The notes beneath the pieces are model-generated. The model was not told the DNA's origin. It did no database searches and saw only the letters and a list, made by a program, of their open reading frames with translations. The translations under genes and the position numbers were made by a program. A DNA stretch of 64,000 nt, taken from IMG/VR virus record IMGVR_UViG_3300050132_000504, positions 62,001 to 126,000 of that record, one strand, 5' to 3'. Positions 1 through 9,734 of the stretch are shown here, in pieces. How positions within the stretch are numbered: the stretch's first letter is position 1; every line of letters begins with the position of its first letter. Source of the DNA: a virus.

Positions 1-1689
1 CTTTTCGTCCTTCAAGGCTTCTTCGGCTGAGACTGCATCGTATCCATCCACCGAATCGATCAGTTTGACGTGAACAGCCAGGGCCTTCAGTTCGTCACTG
101 ATCTCGGTGCCCCCGGCGGCCGTGGTATTGATCTTGTCTTCGGTCTTGGAGGCTACGGAACACTTCAACGTCTTGCCCTTTCTCTCAACACAGGCCCGGA
201 TCTTCTCCTTGGCGCCGTCGCTGATCTTGGCCCGGCCCAGCAGCCGGAGGGCTGCGGTGTGATGCGCGCAGTCCTCCACGGGGAAGGTGCGGTTCGGGCC
301 ACAGAAGGACTTGCCACCCAATTTCTTGCGGGCTTCCGTATTTAGCTTGGCGTCCTTGATCTGTTCGTCCTTGAGTTCGCCGCCGGTGCCTCCGGCATCC
401 ATCTCGGTGCAAAGCTCGTCGTAGACTTTCTGCTCGTCGGCGAAGAACACCTGGTCCTCGTCGGTCAGGGTGAACCCTGTCCAATCGCAGACCCCGTCCA
501 CGCACTCGGTTGCCTCAGCAACCGCTGTCGTAATGGCAGCTGCATCGTTCACGCCATCCGCTACTGCGGGAACCGCAGCGAGATCGGCGCTCATGCTGGC
601 ATCCTCGATCGCGGCCAAATCGGCAGTTTCTTTCCGCTTCCAACCGTTCTTGCGGATCTTGGCGGTGAGAGTCGACTGCAGGCTGCGCCGGGAGGTCTTG
701 TCGTCGTCCGATTCCGGTGCCCAGGCCGTGAGCTGATCCTGAAGATCGAATGCTGTTTCTGCCGTCAGATCAAGGCTCTTGAGAGTCTTCCCAACAGCGG
801 CCACGTCAATCGTCATCTTTGGTTCCTCGTATTCAATCACGATGTCCGACTCGTACAGGCTGTCGGTCAGTTTGAGGCCCCTGTCGATAGCAAATTGCTG
901 GTCATCGAGAGGCAGACCAAGGAAGAACATCTTCTCGAGGGAATCCTTCAATTCGTAGGACTTCACCTGAGCAAACGGGTCGGCTCCAAAGTTGACGAAG
1001 CTGAGTTCCTTGTACTTGAACCTTCCCGAGATCAGGAAGGCCATGCGCCCATCGACGATCTCACCGGGGCGGTGTTCGCACTTGTCCTCCGACGCCCAGT
1101 CGGTGTGGCAGATGGAGCAGGTGGCCGAGTCGGTAATCGCACCGGCCGAAACGCACAGATACTCGTCACGGAGTATCTTCTGAATCGCTTCAGGGTTTGT
1201 CAGAGTCAAACCCAGTTCGATATGACCGATTCCCTGGTAGCCCTTCACGCGGGCCAGGTTGTCCTGAATCCAGTCCACCGTCTTGAACACGTTGAACTTG
1301 CCGCCGGTCTTCGAATCACGGTTATAGAAGACTGAGTCCTTCAGAACCGGAAAGTCTCTGGCGTATTTCCAGGAGTCGTCGATGTACTTGGCCTCACGAA
1401 TCCGGCCCAGCACGTCGCCTTCTTTGTCGTGCCCGCGAAGAACGGGAAGCGGTGCGACCCCTTTGGGAACCCAGGTCTGAACCGCGTCCTGCATGCAATC
1501 GGGACGGTAGAACTTGCGATTGCCAGTAACGATGCCGGCGTGAGTCGCGTCCACGCGAACGAGCAGGCTGTGGCCTGTCTCGGACTTCGAGTCTTTGCAT
1601 TCCCAGAGAAACCGTTTGTTGTCCAAAACCTCAGAAGGTCTGAATGTGAGGAAGTCATGGATTTTAAGCCAGCGCCGTTCGCTCAACAT
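1..1689 (-). CDS. Prohead-protease-like protein (C-terminus beyond window)
   Basis: An open frame of 563 codons on the minus strand runs off the left edge without a stop. The ATG at 1689 follows an AAGGA ribosome site and overlaps the end of the upstream GIY-YIG gene by 26 bases. Residues 87 (His in RGHDKEGDVLG) and 181 (Ser in LCVSAGA) sit where a caudovirus S78-type prohead protease has its His and Ser. C191, C194 and C204 form a small Cys insertion. Around residues 455-505 a segment with GKSFCGPNRTFPVEDCAHH resembles the DUF6582-type tail seen on some phage proteases. Its position two genes from the portal fits head maturation. The protease call is inferred from motif and context. Confidence 0.6.
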   Translation of the reverse strand, partial: MLSERRWLKIHDFLTFRPSEVLDNKRFLWECKDSKSETGHSLLVRVDATHAGIVTGNRKFYRPDCMQDAVQTWVPKGVAPLPVLRGHDKEGDVLGRIREAKYIDDSWKYARDFPVLKDSVFYNRDSKTGGKFNVFKTVDWIQDNLARVKGYQGIGHIELGLTLTNPEAIQKILRDEYLCVSAGAITDSATCSICHTDWASEDKCEHRPGEIVDGRMAFLISGRFKYKELSFVNFGADPFAQVKSYELKDSLEKMFFLGLPLDDQQFAIDRGLKLTDSLYESDIVIEYEEPKMTIDVAAVGKTLKSLDLTAETAFDLQDQLTAWAPESDDDKTSRRSLQSTLTAKIRKNGWKRKETADLAAIEDASMSADLAAVPAVADGVNDAAAITTAVAEATECVDGVCDWTGFTLTDEDQVFFADEQKVYDELCTEMDAGGTGGELKDEQIKDAKLNTEARKKLGGKSFCGPNRTFPVEDCAHHTAALRLLGRAKISDGAKEKIRACVERKGKTLKCSVASKTEDKINTTAAGGTEISDELKALAVHVKLIDSVDGYDAVSAEEALKDEK

Positions 1690-2281
1690 TCTCAATCCTT
1701 CTCTTGGCTGCCCATGCCGCTTTTCTTCCTTGCGACATCTTTAGCTTGGTTTCTTCTGAACGCACAATACCGAGAGCGTTTTGGTGACCTTTTGCAGAAC
1801 TCGCCATCAGAGTCTTTGTTTCTTCAGTGTGATAACGACCGAGCATCGTTCCAGGTCGGCCGATATTGGACTGGCTAATCTGTTGTCGGGCTGTGAGCGA
1901 CTGTGTCTTGCCGAGTCGGCTATTACCATGTCGCGCAGCCTTGATCTTTTGTTTGTGTCCTTCAGTCAATGGCCGAAAATAGCCACGAGGGCCGCCGCGT
2001 CCTCCATCAGCCAGGTTGTAACCAAGTTCAGGCTGGTTTGACTGGTATGTTGCAATGTACTTCCGTTCGGCTTCATCCAAATCAACCTGGTTATCAACCG
2101 TGGCCAGCACTGCAATCTCGAAAGCTTCTTTGCCATACTTGCGGATGGCATCGTAAAGATGAAGCCCTCTTCCTCGTTTGGCAGTCGAAAGATGACCGCT
2201 CCAACGCTTTGCTAGAGACTGAATCGTCTGTCCGACATACTTCTTGCCGTTGACGTTGTTCGTTACGAGGTATACGAGCAT
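1664..2281 (-). CDS. GIY-YIG homing endonuclease
   Basis: 205 residues. The N-terminus has the GIY-YIG core (LVYLVTN followed by KKYVGQT), then an Arg (KRW) and a Glu (DEAER) at typical catalytic spacing. The C-terminal half carries NUMOD3-like repeats (GKTQSLTARQQISQSN, GRYHTEETKTLMA) that bind DNA. It is a free-standing mobile endonuclease lying between the portal-linked gene and the protease, and its last codons overlap the start of the protease gene. It is related to the GIY-YIG protein at 48574 on the other arm, so the family has probably moved within this genome. Confidence 0.9.
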   Translation of the reverse strand: MLVYLVTNNVNGKKYVGQTIQSLAKRWSGHLSTAKRGRGLHLYDAIRKYGKEAFEIAVLATVDNQVDLDEAERKYIATYQSNQPELGYNLADGGRGGPRGYFRPLTEGHKQKIKAARHGNSRLGKTQSLTARQQISQSNIGRPGTMLGRYHTEETKTLMASSAKGHQNALGIVRSEETKLKMSQGRKAAWAAKRRIENVERTALA

Positions 2282-2342
2282 GTTGTAAAACCAACTGTTA
2301 GTTAGTCGCCCGGGTAACAGGTACTGTCCGGCGCCCCACTAC

Positions 2343-2531
2343 CTAACGATTGAGAGGAATCTCAAGCAGGAAGGGACCTCCCTGCGGGATGGGCTGAATC
2401 GATGCGTTGCTCTGGAACAGAGCGGACGCATCCTGCGCAAGTGCCTGTTGCAGCGGAGCCACTCTGGAGTTCTGCATCCCAGGACCGTTAAGCTGCACGA
2501 CCGGCAATGGCATATTCAAGTTCGGCATCAT
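2343..2531 (-). CDS. Small protein overlapping the portal 3' end
   Basis: 62 residues, Gln/Pro/Asn-rich, no recognised domain. It begins with two ATG codons after a GAGG ribosome site and overlaps the last 44 bases of the portal gene in another frame. A CTAGTATAGG motif lies about 110 bases upstream, inside the portal gene. The ribosome site and the otherwise empty spacer make it plausibly real. Function unknown. Confidence 0.5.
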   Translation of the reverse strand: MMPNLNMPLPVVQLNGPGMQNSRVAPLQQALAQDASALFQSNASIQPIPQGGPFLLEIPLNR

Positions 2532-4704
2532 CTACCTCGTCTTCCAATTCCGCTCGAAGAAGCACAGAAAGAAGCTCAGGATCAGAAGTTTCAGCAATCA
2601 CGGACTTCAATGAACTCAGTCCGGCGGCTCGTTCCTGTCTAGTATAGGAATCACCAACTGAATCGGTGATTTCGCGCTCGTTGAGTCGTGCAACGATCTC
2701 ATCGATGATCTGACCGCTTGCTTTGCGCCAGTTCTTATCCACATTGAGACCATCGGCAATCAGTCGGTCCCGACCTTGCACCAAGCCTTCATAGATCTCG
2801 CTCATGAGGCTGTCACTGTTCTTGCCTGGGCCCAGCTTCGATCCATGCTGGTTGGTCGGGCGCATCTTATTGGCGGTTGCCGCGGCGGTCTGGGTTGTCT
2901 TCTTGGCCGTGCCTCCGCGCGGGTGACCGGCGCCGGTGCCCTTGCTGGCCCGGCGTGAGCTGGCATTGGCCACGGCTACCTTCGCCTTGGCAATGACAGG
3001 CAGGTGTTTCGCCTGTGCTTCGAGACTCTGTTGTTCGTGGCTGGCCTTGACCTCGGACAGTTTGGCCTGGGCTTCCATCAGCTTCATCTGGGTTCCGGCC
3101 AACGCCTTTTGGTTCGTCACGTCCTGTTGGCCGATCTCAATGGCCGATGCGGTCTTGTACTTCTGGATCTCGCGCTCAAGACGCAGCACGTGGAGAGCGA
3201 AGTGGGTATCGTTCTGCTCGGTCTTGCTCATCGGCTTGAGGTTCATCCGCTTGCGGGCTTCCGTCTCGGTGAGCAGGTGGGAATTGAAGAGAGCCATCAC
3301 ATGCGTCTCTTCCTTGATCCGATTGTCGAGATCGAGTTCGTGGAATGCCAGCTTGGTGCGCGCCACGCCCTTTTGCACAGAGGTGGAGTAGTTGGCTTCC
3401 TGGAACCATTCCTTGAAGATGAACATCCGGATCTGATCGGCCAGCTCGTCGAGGTCGGCCTTGATCGAATCCTTCAGGTTCTGCGAGATGTTGTCGGCGG
3501 TGGCGCGAGTGGCGTCGGCGCCCTCGCCCATGTCGATGGCGCTCATGCCCAGGCCGATGTAGACCCGGGATTTGAAGTGCTCCACCAGGGCCTTGAAGTC
3601 GAGAGACTTGCCGTTGGCGCCAACGGCGGTGACGGTGACGCGCTCGTCGGTTACGAACACGCCCTCCTTGGGCATGTTCTCGATCTGGAAGCGCACCATA
3701 TCGATCTCGGACTCGCCGCCCGGGCCGTAGGTGCAGGGTGCCTTCTCGTTGCCGACCTGAACGTGAAACAGCGGGAACAGGTGATTGATGAACAGGAGTT
3801 CGATGTTCTCTTCAAGCCGGCGCAGGGCGAAGATGTCATCCCGGACGGCGATGGTGCGCGGCGTTCCGAAGATGTGGCCAGGCTTGACGTCCCACTTCAG
3901 GTGGATGATGTCCTCAACCGGGTAATCGATCCACGGAATGCCATGGTCGAAGATGCGGCGCCACTTGCTGATCTTCCCCTTCTCCAGATAAGGGTGCATC
4001 GTGTGGGCGGGGATGATCACATAGGCAGCGACTGGAATTCTGCCGCCCTTCTTCTTGCTCACCGGGGAAGCGTCTTCCTTGCGGATCTTGAGGAGGAAGC
4101 AGTTGGAGCACAGGAACAGGTTGCGCAGAACGCCCTTGATGAAGCTCTCGAAGCTGCGTTCGGTGACGAATTCAAACGCATTGATGCGAGTCTGGATGTA
4201 ATCGGCGTCTTCCTCGCGGTCGCTCATGATCTCGTATCCCGCGCGCGCGGCGAGTGCCAGCTTGCGGGCCACGGCCTGCTTGACGTAGACCTCGGTGTCA
4301 GAGATGGCGTGCGGTTCGCGCATGTCATACTCCGGCATCAGGATGCCGTTCCACATATAGTAGGTGCCGATGTAATCGGCTGCCTTGTCGAGCTTGATCT
4401 TGTTCAGGTCGCCGTTCAGCATCTTGCCGGCGTCCTCGATCTTCATGCCTTCCATCAGCTTGTCGCTGATGTTGCGTTCTCCAGTCGACCGTTCAACAGG
4501 CTGAAAGCCTTTATCGGTATACGAGGCAGTCCTGCGCCCCAGCCCTTTGATGTTGGGCTCGATGACCTGGCCGGCGATCATTCGGCGGATCACAGCGGCT
4601 TTGCCGGGCTTGGCCTTGGTGGACGTGCCGTCAACAAAGGCCATAAGCCGTTCCTGCCGGGCCGCTGCGTTGTCCTGAAGAGTGGTGTCTGGTGTGCGTG
4701 GCAT
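2488..4704 (-). CDS. Phage portal protein
   Basis: 738 residues from the ATG at 4704, which overlaps the stop of the preceding gene by one base. The open frame continues upstream but that extension is the out-of-frame shadow of the next gene. Portal-like features are ADYIQTR and FVTERSFESF early, a central DIIHLKWD and DIFALRRLEE block (the usual portal wing/stem signature), and a Gln/Lys-rich coiled region around residues 540-600. The C-terminus is low-complexity and acidic. It lies in the expected place next to the terminase cluster. It would form the dodecameric vertex through which DNA is packaged. Confidence 0.8.
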   Translation of the reverse strand: MPRTPDTTLQDNAAARQERLMAFVDGTSTKAKPGKAAVIRRMIAGQVIEPNIKGLGRRTASYTDKGFQPVERSTGERNISDKLMEGMKIEDAGKMLNGDLNKIKLDKAADYIGTYYMWNGILMPEYDMREPHAISDTEVYVKQAVARKLALAARAGYEIMSDREEDADYIQTRINAFEFVTERSFESFIKGVLRNLFLCSNCFLLKIRKEDASPVSKKKGGRIPVAAYVIIPAHTMHPYLEKGKISKWRRIFDHGIPWIDYPVEDIIHLKWDVKPGHIFGTPRTIAVRDDIFALRRLEENIELLFINHLFPLFHVQVGNEKAPCTYGPGGESEIDMVRFQIENMPKEGVFVTDERVTVTAVGANGKSLDFKALVEHFKSRVYIGLGMSAIDMGEGADATRATADNISQNLKDSIKADLDELADQIRMFIFKEWFQEANYSTSVQKGVARTKLAFHELDLDNRIKEETHVMALFNSHLLTETEARKRMNLKPMSKTEQNDTHFALHVLRLEREIQKYKTASAIEIGQQDVTNQKALAGTQMKLMEAQAKLSEVKASHEQQSLEAQAKHLPVIAKAKVAVANASSRRASKGTGAGHPRGGTAKKTTQTAAATANKMRPTNQHGSKLGPGKNSDSLMSEIYEGLVQGRDRLIADGLNVDKNWRKASGQIIDEIVARLNEREITDSVGDSYTRQERAAGLSSLKSVIAETSDPELLSVLLRAELEDEVDDAELEYAIAGRAA
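2636..2653 (-). promoter_or_regulatory. CTAGTATAGG motif, copy 1 (inside portal gene)
   Basis: TGTCTAGTATAGGAATCA is identical over 18 bases to the copy at 11230. On the minus strand it reads CCTATACTAG, containing TATACT, a good sigma-70 -10 box for leftward transcription. It could drive the small gene at 2531 and the endonuclease and protease downstream. No clear -35 box is visible, so a phage-specific factor or an operator role is possible. Confidence 0.4.
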
Positions 4705-6344
4705 TAGCTCACTGCTCCGATGGTGGGTGCTTGTACAGTCGACGAGGAAGCGACGATCAGGTTCACGCCGCCCTTGGTCAGAACCGTTTGCACGTTGCTG
4801 GGCGGTGCGGGGACTGTGGGAGAAACTGCCTGCATCTGGCCGTTGGTGACAACGAAGGAAGTGCCTTTCGTCGAACTCATGCCGTTGAGGATCTGGCTCA
4901 CGGCCGCGGTCTGAGTGACAGAGTTTGTGGCGCCTACCGCCGGCTGGCTGCTGTTGTAGGTCATGACGGCCTTGGCCAACTGGGTCAGTGTGTTCAGGGA
5001 CTGTGTGCTGGCGATGATGTCCATCTGGGCATTCATGTCGCCAGTCCGGCGGTTCATCAGCTTCTGGAACGATTCCTGAAGCACCATGACCCGGTGGCTG
5101 ACTGTTGTGTTTGCCCAATCGAGGTGGGTAGCCAACGTCACCAGGCCGGGAGTCATTGGCCCCGCCCCGGGAACCTGGAAGGTGCTCGCCGGCACCAGCG
5201 CAGACGAACTGACCGGCGCTGTTGGCAGGCCGCTGTTGTAGGCCAGGGAACAACCCTTGAGTCCGCCGGTGGTGTTCACAAAACTCTGTCTTGCTCCGTT
5301 GACCACCACGTTGGCCATGGCCGCGGCTGCCTGGATCTGCGAGACCATCTGGCCGATATTGGATGTGCTGCCTTTGAGGGGCTGCACCGCGGTCTGCATG
5401 AAACGGTCGGCCATGATGACCATCCCGGCCGCTTCAGCGATGAGTTGAACGAACACCGTGCCAGTCATCCCGTTGACGATCAAGTCCAGACGAGGCCTTT
5501 GTGAGAAGCCTTGAAGTGCCTGCAACATCGGGATCATCCTCACCAGATTGGTGGGAGGTTCCAGGAAGAACTGGTTCAGGACATTATTGACGTCCTGAGC
5601 GACGACTCCTACACCCGCAGTCAGTTGGTAGACCGACGCATAGGAGCTTTGGAAGGAATCGAGCGAGCTGTTCATGGTGCTCGCCAGTGCCGGCGAAACG
5701 TCCTGTCCCAGAATTGAGATCTGGTTTGGATTGTTGGTGGCGATCGAAGGGGTTCCCGGCGATGCAATGACCGGATACTGTGACAGCTGGGCTGTCATGT
5801 TGTTGAAGAGGACCGCGTCCCCTTTCAACGGCCCCAGAAGCAGAGCGGTCTGGTACTGGGATTGTCCGCTGTTGACCAGGCCGCTTTCGATGGTCTGGTT
5901 GATTTGAGTGACGGCCGACGTCTGAAACGGATTCGTCTCGTAGGCAGTGCCGGTTCCCAGGCCCGATTCGATCTGCAATGCCGTCATCTTGGCATCGAGC
6001 ATCCGGTTGTACATACTGACGGTAAGCGAGGTCGGCACCGGCAGGTTTGAATAGATCGTCTGCAGTGCCCGCGCGGTCTCCGGATCCACGGAAGGATCGA
6101 ATTCGATGCCCAGCCCCGTGCTCATCGCAAGGATCACTTGCTGCAGATACTGATTGGTGTCCAGCAGGTCTGCCAGTCTGGCGATCAGCTTTCCGGCGGC
6201 CGATGCGCTGGCCGTGGCATTCCCGAAATTCGCCAGGCTGCCACCCGTGGCCAGACTCACAGGCACAGCAGCCTGTGCGGCGGGAATCGCCGCAGAGACA
6301 GTGGGCGGAGGGGTGTACTTGAACTGGATCGACTCGAAGGCCAT
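4704..6344 (-). CDS. Probable virion protein, Ala/Thr/Ser-rich
   Basis: 546 residues, rich in Ala, Gln, Ser and Thr with few charged residues. It has no signal peptide or recognised domain. It sits between the terminase-linked gene and the portal with one-base overlaps on both sides, so it is co-translated with packaging genes. Composition and position suggest a structural or scaffold-like virion component. This is inference only. Confidence 0.6.
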   Translation of the reverse strand: MAFESIQFKYTPPPTVSAAIPAAQAAVPVSLATGGSLANFGNATASASAAGKLIARLADLLDTNQYLQQVILAMSTGLGIEFDPSVDPETARALQTIYSNLPVPTSLTVSMYNRMLDAKMTALQIESGLGTGTAYETNPFQTSAVTQINQTIESGLVNSGQSQYQTALLLGPLKGDAVLFNNMTAQLSQYPVIASPGTPSIATNNPNQISILGQDVSPALASTMNSSLDSFQSSYASVYQLTAGVGVVAQDVNNVLNQFFLEPPTNLVRMIPMLQALQGFSQRPRLDLIVNGMTGTVFVQLIAEAAGMVIMADRFMQTAVQPLKGSTSNIGQMVSQIQAAAAMANVVVNGARQSFVNTTGGLKGCSLAYNSGLPTAPVSSSALVPASTFQVPGAGPMTPGLVTLATHLDWANTTVSHRVMVLQESFQKLMNRRTGDMNAQMDIIASTQSLNTLTQLAKAVMTYNSSQPAVGATNSVTQTAAVSQILNGMSSTKGTSFVVTNGQMQAVSPTVPAPPSNVQTVLTKGGVNLIVASSSTVQAPTIGAVS

Positions 6345-6763
6345 TAAGAACTCGGAAGATTGTTGGCAACGACTGCGCTGCCTGTTGAATCGGAAAGATC
6401 GTCGGGATTGACGGCGAAAGTCTGCTGGAAACCGACCAGTTGCTGGAAGGCATTGCCGACCGTTCCCATCGAATCCGTCGTGTACAGGTTTTTCTGCACA
6501 TCCAGGTTGAGGGGCACTCTGGGCTGGATGAGCTGCCAGGCAATCTGCAGGATGTCGGCGGCGCTCGAATAGGTCGTCATCTCGTCGAAGAAGTCTTGCA
6601 ACCCGAGGAATCCTCCCTTCAACCAGTTCAGTTGGCCGTTGTAACCCAACTGCTGGAGGAACGGGAACTTGGACAACTTCTCAATGACCGAGACCGCGAT
6701 CGGCATATCGTAACTGGCTGCCACACTCGCCGCGATGTTGTCCTGGGGATCTCCGTTGGCCAT
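6344..6763 (-). CDS. Conserved-context protein between terminase and portal
   Basis: 139 residues, no recognised domain, mostly helical-looking with several aromatic patches (LQDFFDEMTTY, ILQIAWQLI). It overlaps the terminase stop and the next start by one base each. The tight coupling suggests a role in packaging or head assembly. Function unknown. Confidence 0.6.
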   Translation of the reverse strand: MANGDPQDNIAASVAASYDMPIAVSVIEKLSKFPFLQQLGYNGQLNWLKGGFLGLQDFFDEMTTYSSAADILQIAWQLIQPRVPLNLDVQKNLYTTDSMGTVGNAFQQLVGFQQTFAVNPDDLSDSTGSAVVANNLPSS

Positions 6764-8871
6764 TAACCACCACCAAAACGACGACCGGCACTGCCAAATC
6801 CGGGCCGGGTTGAATTCTGAAAGAAGCTGGTGCGGGATGGAACGCGACCATTGCCGGCGGACCCAGGTGAGTTGACAGGCGCCACGGTGTAGCTCTGCCT
6901 CGCCATGTGAAGCAGACGATACTGCTCCTGCAGGCTGCTTTCCGGTTTGGTACGCGCAGGAACGCCGGCTGTGTCGCGCTTGAGTTCGCGCATTCTCTCG
7001 GTGGCGGCCGGGGCCGGCGGCCCGGGTGCCTGAACAGGTGACACCGTCTGCTGGCTAATCACAGTGGACGGCAATCCCCAGCCTGACACATGGGCGATTT
7101 GTACCAAACGCCGGACGGTTTCCTTGGTGTGCCAGAGACCGTAGTTCAGCTCGATTCCCAACATCGACAGCATGAAGGCATCGAGATCGTGATCGCCTGA
7201 GTCGGCATCAGTCGAGTAAGTGTCGGCAGCTCCGCCCTTGGTCCAGGTCTTGACCCGGAAGCCACGAAGCTGTTCTTCGAGCAGTGCATACTCGCGCGAA
7301 ACCTCCACCAGTTCCATCTCGAAGGCCATGACCACACCCTCGACCATGAACGGCTTGGTGCGCCGTTTGAGAATGTCGTCCTTGGGATTGGGCAGGTACT
7401 TCGAGTCTGGGTCCCGGTTGGGGACAAGAGCATTGGTTTCCAGCTTGGCGCCGAAATCGACGACGTTGATGTACTTCAGCTTCGCGGTGTCCGAATCGAA
7501 TGTGCCGGCTTGAACGCCGATGTCCTTGATGAGTTCGTCCTGAACGAAGCCGAAACCGGCATCGACGTACACATAGTCGCAGTGCCAGAGCTTGTTCAGC
7601 TCCACGATCCTGTTGAAGGACTTCTTGGTCGTTGCCTTGTCGTCGTCGATCGCCTCGTGGTGAACCACTCGCCGCTTGCGGGTGGTGGGGTCGTATTGGG
7701 TGACCACAATCCGGGTGCCGGTGCCCTTGCCATTCCAGTCGATTCCCATCACATGACGCTTGTTTGCGTCGTAGACGAGAGTCTTGAGGCTGTAGGGCTT
7801 CATGGCCCAGTCAACGAAGGCAGACTTGAACACGCCGGCGGTTGGGTCGCCGAACTCGGCCAGCCATTCGTGACGATACTTCTCGAGGGTCTGGGCCTCG
7901 GCCAGGCAGACCTCTTCATTCAACTGATCGGTCCCCCAGTTCGGGTGATCCATGATCGGGTGGAAGAACTCTTTGTAGTCGGGCAGCTTGTTGCACATCT
8001 GCCAGAACATCCCACGCAGGCCGGTTGGGGTCGAGGAGCCGTGGAAGGTGATGTTCTTGAACCGGCGCATCAGCGGCATGATGGCCTGGTAATCCTTGTC
8101 CGCCAGGTAGTCCTGCTCCTCCAGCCGGATACGCCGCGGGGATTGGCTACGGACGGAATCTGCGCCCTTGCCGGACTTCGATCCGGCCGTGAAGATCTTG
8201 ATGACCGATCCGTTGCCGAATCGCATGTAGTAATAAGGTTGCTGCTTCTTCGAGATCAGGAAGTCGTTGCCGCCGAGCGCCGGCGAGTTCTCGATCTGGA
8301 AGACGATCTCATCCCACCACAGTTGGGCTTGCGCCTGGGAAGGCGCCACCACCATGACTTCGGTGTTCTTGTTGATGCTGATGAAGTGGAGTTCTTCGAT
8401 GACGCCGCAGAGGGTCTTGCCCAGGCCACGGCCCCACCTGTCGACCTTGCGCGGGGAAGTGCAGCGGAGCGCCTCTTCCTGGTATACGCGCGGCGCGCAA
8501 GGCTCGATGTTGCCCTGATCGTCGCGCAGAACCATGTACCTGGTGGACCAGAACGCCGGATCGTAGATCTCACGGATCTCGTCCAGCTCCATGTCATCAC
8601 CACGGGCGTGCAGGTCAGCCTGCATCGCCTCGTAATCGGGAGTGTCATAGACACCGAAGCACTTGATTCCGAATGCTTTGCCAGGATGCTTCTGCTTGTA
8701 GCCTGCGACACAGTCCTGGCACTGCTTACAGCCCAAGATCCGGCGCAGGACTCCCTCCTGGTCGGTGCCTGTAGCTTCGTGATCTCGTTTGATGGTGTTG
8801 GCAAAGAAGGTCTGATCATCCGGCGTGAGGCCGGCAACCAGATCCGCCAACGGAACGAATCCGGTACTCAA
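6763..8871 (-). CDS. terL: Terminase large subunit
   Basis: About 702 residues using a TTG start at 8871 behind AAGGA. The frame is open further upstream but that part is Arg/Ser-rich shadow of the neighbouring gene, and no ATG precedes the conserved part. Features in order: a C48-x2-C51-x2-C54 cluster, a Walker A-like WGRGLGKT at 146-153, a Walker B-like RIRLEEQD, a coupling motif GSSTPTG, and RNase H-type nuclease acidic motifs GIDWNGKGTG, VYVDAGFG and GDHDLDAF. The C-terminal tail is Pro/Ser-rich. It powers DNA packaging and cuts the genome concatemer. The start is the least certain point. Confidence 0.88.
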   Translation of the reverse strand: MSTGFVPLADLVAGLTPDDQTFFANTIKRDHEATGTDQEGVLRRILGCKQCQDCVAGYKQKHPGKAFGIKCFGVYDTPDYEAMQADLHARGDDMELDEIREIYDPAFWSTRYMVLRDDQGNIEPCAPRVYQEEALRCTSPRKVDRWGRGLGKTLCGVIEELHFISINKNTEVMVVAPSQAQAQLWWDEIVFQIENSPALGGNDFLISKKQQPYYYMRFGNGSVIKIFTAGSKSGKGADSVRSQSPRRIRLEEQDYLADKDYQAIMPLMRRFKNITFHGSSTPTGLRGMFWQMCNKLPDYKEFFHPIMDHPNWGTDQLNEEVCLAEAQTLEKYRHEWLAEFGDPTAGVFKSAFVDWAMKPYSLKTLVYDANKRHVMGIDWNGKGTGTRIVVTQYDPTTRKRRVVHHEAIDDDKATTKKSFNRIVELNKLWHCDYVYVDAGFGFVQDELIKDIGVQAGTFDSDTAKLKYINVVDFGAKLETNALVPNRDPDSKYLPNPKDDILKRRTKPFMVEGVVMAFEMELVEVSREYALLEEQLRGFRVKTWTKGGAADTYSTDADSGDHDLDAFMLSMLGIELNYGLWHTKETVRRLVQIAHVSGWGLPSTVISQQTVSPVQAPGPPAPAATERMRELKRDTAGVPARTKPESSLQEQYRLLHMARQSYTVAPVNSPGSAGNGRVPSRTSFFQNSTRPGFGSAGRRFGGG

Positions 8872-8962
8872 GTGGGGTTCCTTGGAGAGATCCGCTGATT
8901 GGCCAGGCTGGCTCAGCGGACGAAGCCTTTGTAGGGTGCCTACTCTGGGTAAACACCAACTC

Positions 8963-9415
8963 TTAGCCGGTGCGGCGAACCGAGAGGGTGATGGAGCCGG
9001 CACCGTCGTAGTTCGAGACCTGGAAGACCAGGGAACCACCGCCGATGAGCTTGCGCTGCTCGGCAAAACCGGCATACAGGTTGCCGCTGTTGAGAGTCGA
9101 CACATTGTTCCAGGTGGCGACGACTGTTTCGCCGTCCGCGAGGAAGACCGTGATCGTGCAGCTGGTGTGCAGATCGCTGAAGGTCGCATCCAACTCGATT
9201 GCGTTGGCGGCAACGTCGATCAGCCCCGAAGTTGCATTTGCCGTGATGGCCGTGAACACGGCAAGGCCTGACTCGAATTGGGTGGGCAGATCACCCACGC
9301 CGAAGCCGGCAAGGTTCCCGCCATAGACAGGATGGGGGGTATTCAACACAGCACGCGGGTAGTTCAGGTACGAACAGCCCGGAGCCGGGTTGGGAATGGT
9401 GACGGGGGATCCCAT
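8963..9415 (-). CDS. Probable virion protein, beta-rich
   Basis: 150 residues. The sequence is rich in Thr, Ala and Gly with alternating beta-like segments (SCTITVFLADGETVV, GGSLVFQVSNYD). No domain is recognised. It lies directly upstream of the terminase in the same operon, so a head decoration or neck protein is possible. Confidence 0.55.
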   Translation of the reverse strand: MGSPVTIPNPAPGCSYLNYPRAVLNTPHPVYGGNLAGFGVGDLPTQFESGLAVFTAITANATSGLIDVAANAIELDATFSDLHTSCTITVFLADGETVVATWNNVSTLNSGNLYAGFAEQRKLIGGGSLVFQVSNYDGAGSITLSVRRTG

Positions 9416-9448
9416 GAGGCACTCACTTTCCGAAGGTTGAAGGTTGGG

Positions 9449-9724
9449 TTAGACGCGCTTTGCGAGGGCACGAGCTCCGAGCACAGAACCTGCTCCAAGG
9501 ACGCCGAGGGTTGCGCCGATCCGGGCGGACCGGGCTTTGTCCTGATTCCCGCCAATGGACCAATTCTTGTAGGCGCCGCCGACTCCGCCGGCAATGCCGG
9601 CACCGGCGACGATACCTGTGCCAATCGCGGCATTCCTTGCAATTCCAGGTTGTGACACCCGGCCAGCCGTCCATTTGGCTGCCGAGCTGAGAGAACTCCA
9701 AATAGCATTGAGTGGGTTGTTCAC
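9449..9724 (-). CDS. Small Gly/Ala-rich hydrophobic protein (MNNP family)
   Basis: 91 residues starting MNNPLNAIWSSL. Two Gly/Ala-rich hydrophobic stretches (around 32-50 and 68-85) could span a membrane or pack in a virion. The start resembles that of the protein at 10964-11212 (MNNPFNPIMSTL), and the two look like paralogues. Function unknown. Confidence 0.55.
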   Translation of the reverse strand: MNNPLNAIWSSLSSAAKWTAGRVSQPGIARNAAIGTGIVAGAGIAGGVGGAYKNWSIGGNQDKARSARIGATLGVLGAGSVLGARALAKRV

Positions 9725-9734
9725 TTTGTCTCCA

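Noticed and set aside
3004-4707. 567-codon plus-strand open frame antisense to the portal gene
   Set aside because: Runs opposite the portal gene in its strongly coding frame; composition is a mirror of it (Val/Leu/Asp/Gly-rich) and no ribosome site or domain is present.
4705-5253. N-terminal extension of the portal open frame
   Set aside because: Overlaps the upstream gene in another frame and is Gly/Arg/His-rich shadow sequence. The ATG at 4704 is the natural start.
7510-8898. 462-codon plus-strand open frame antisense to the terminase
   Set aside because: Mirror of the terminase codons without a ribosome site or recognisable domain.
8872-9213. N-terminal extension of the terminase open frame
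   Set aside because: Ser/Arg/Pro-rich shadow of the neighbouring gene. The conserved part begins after the TTG at 8871.
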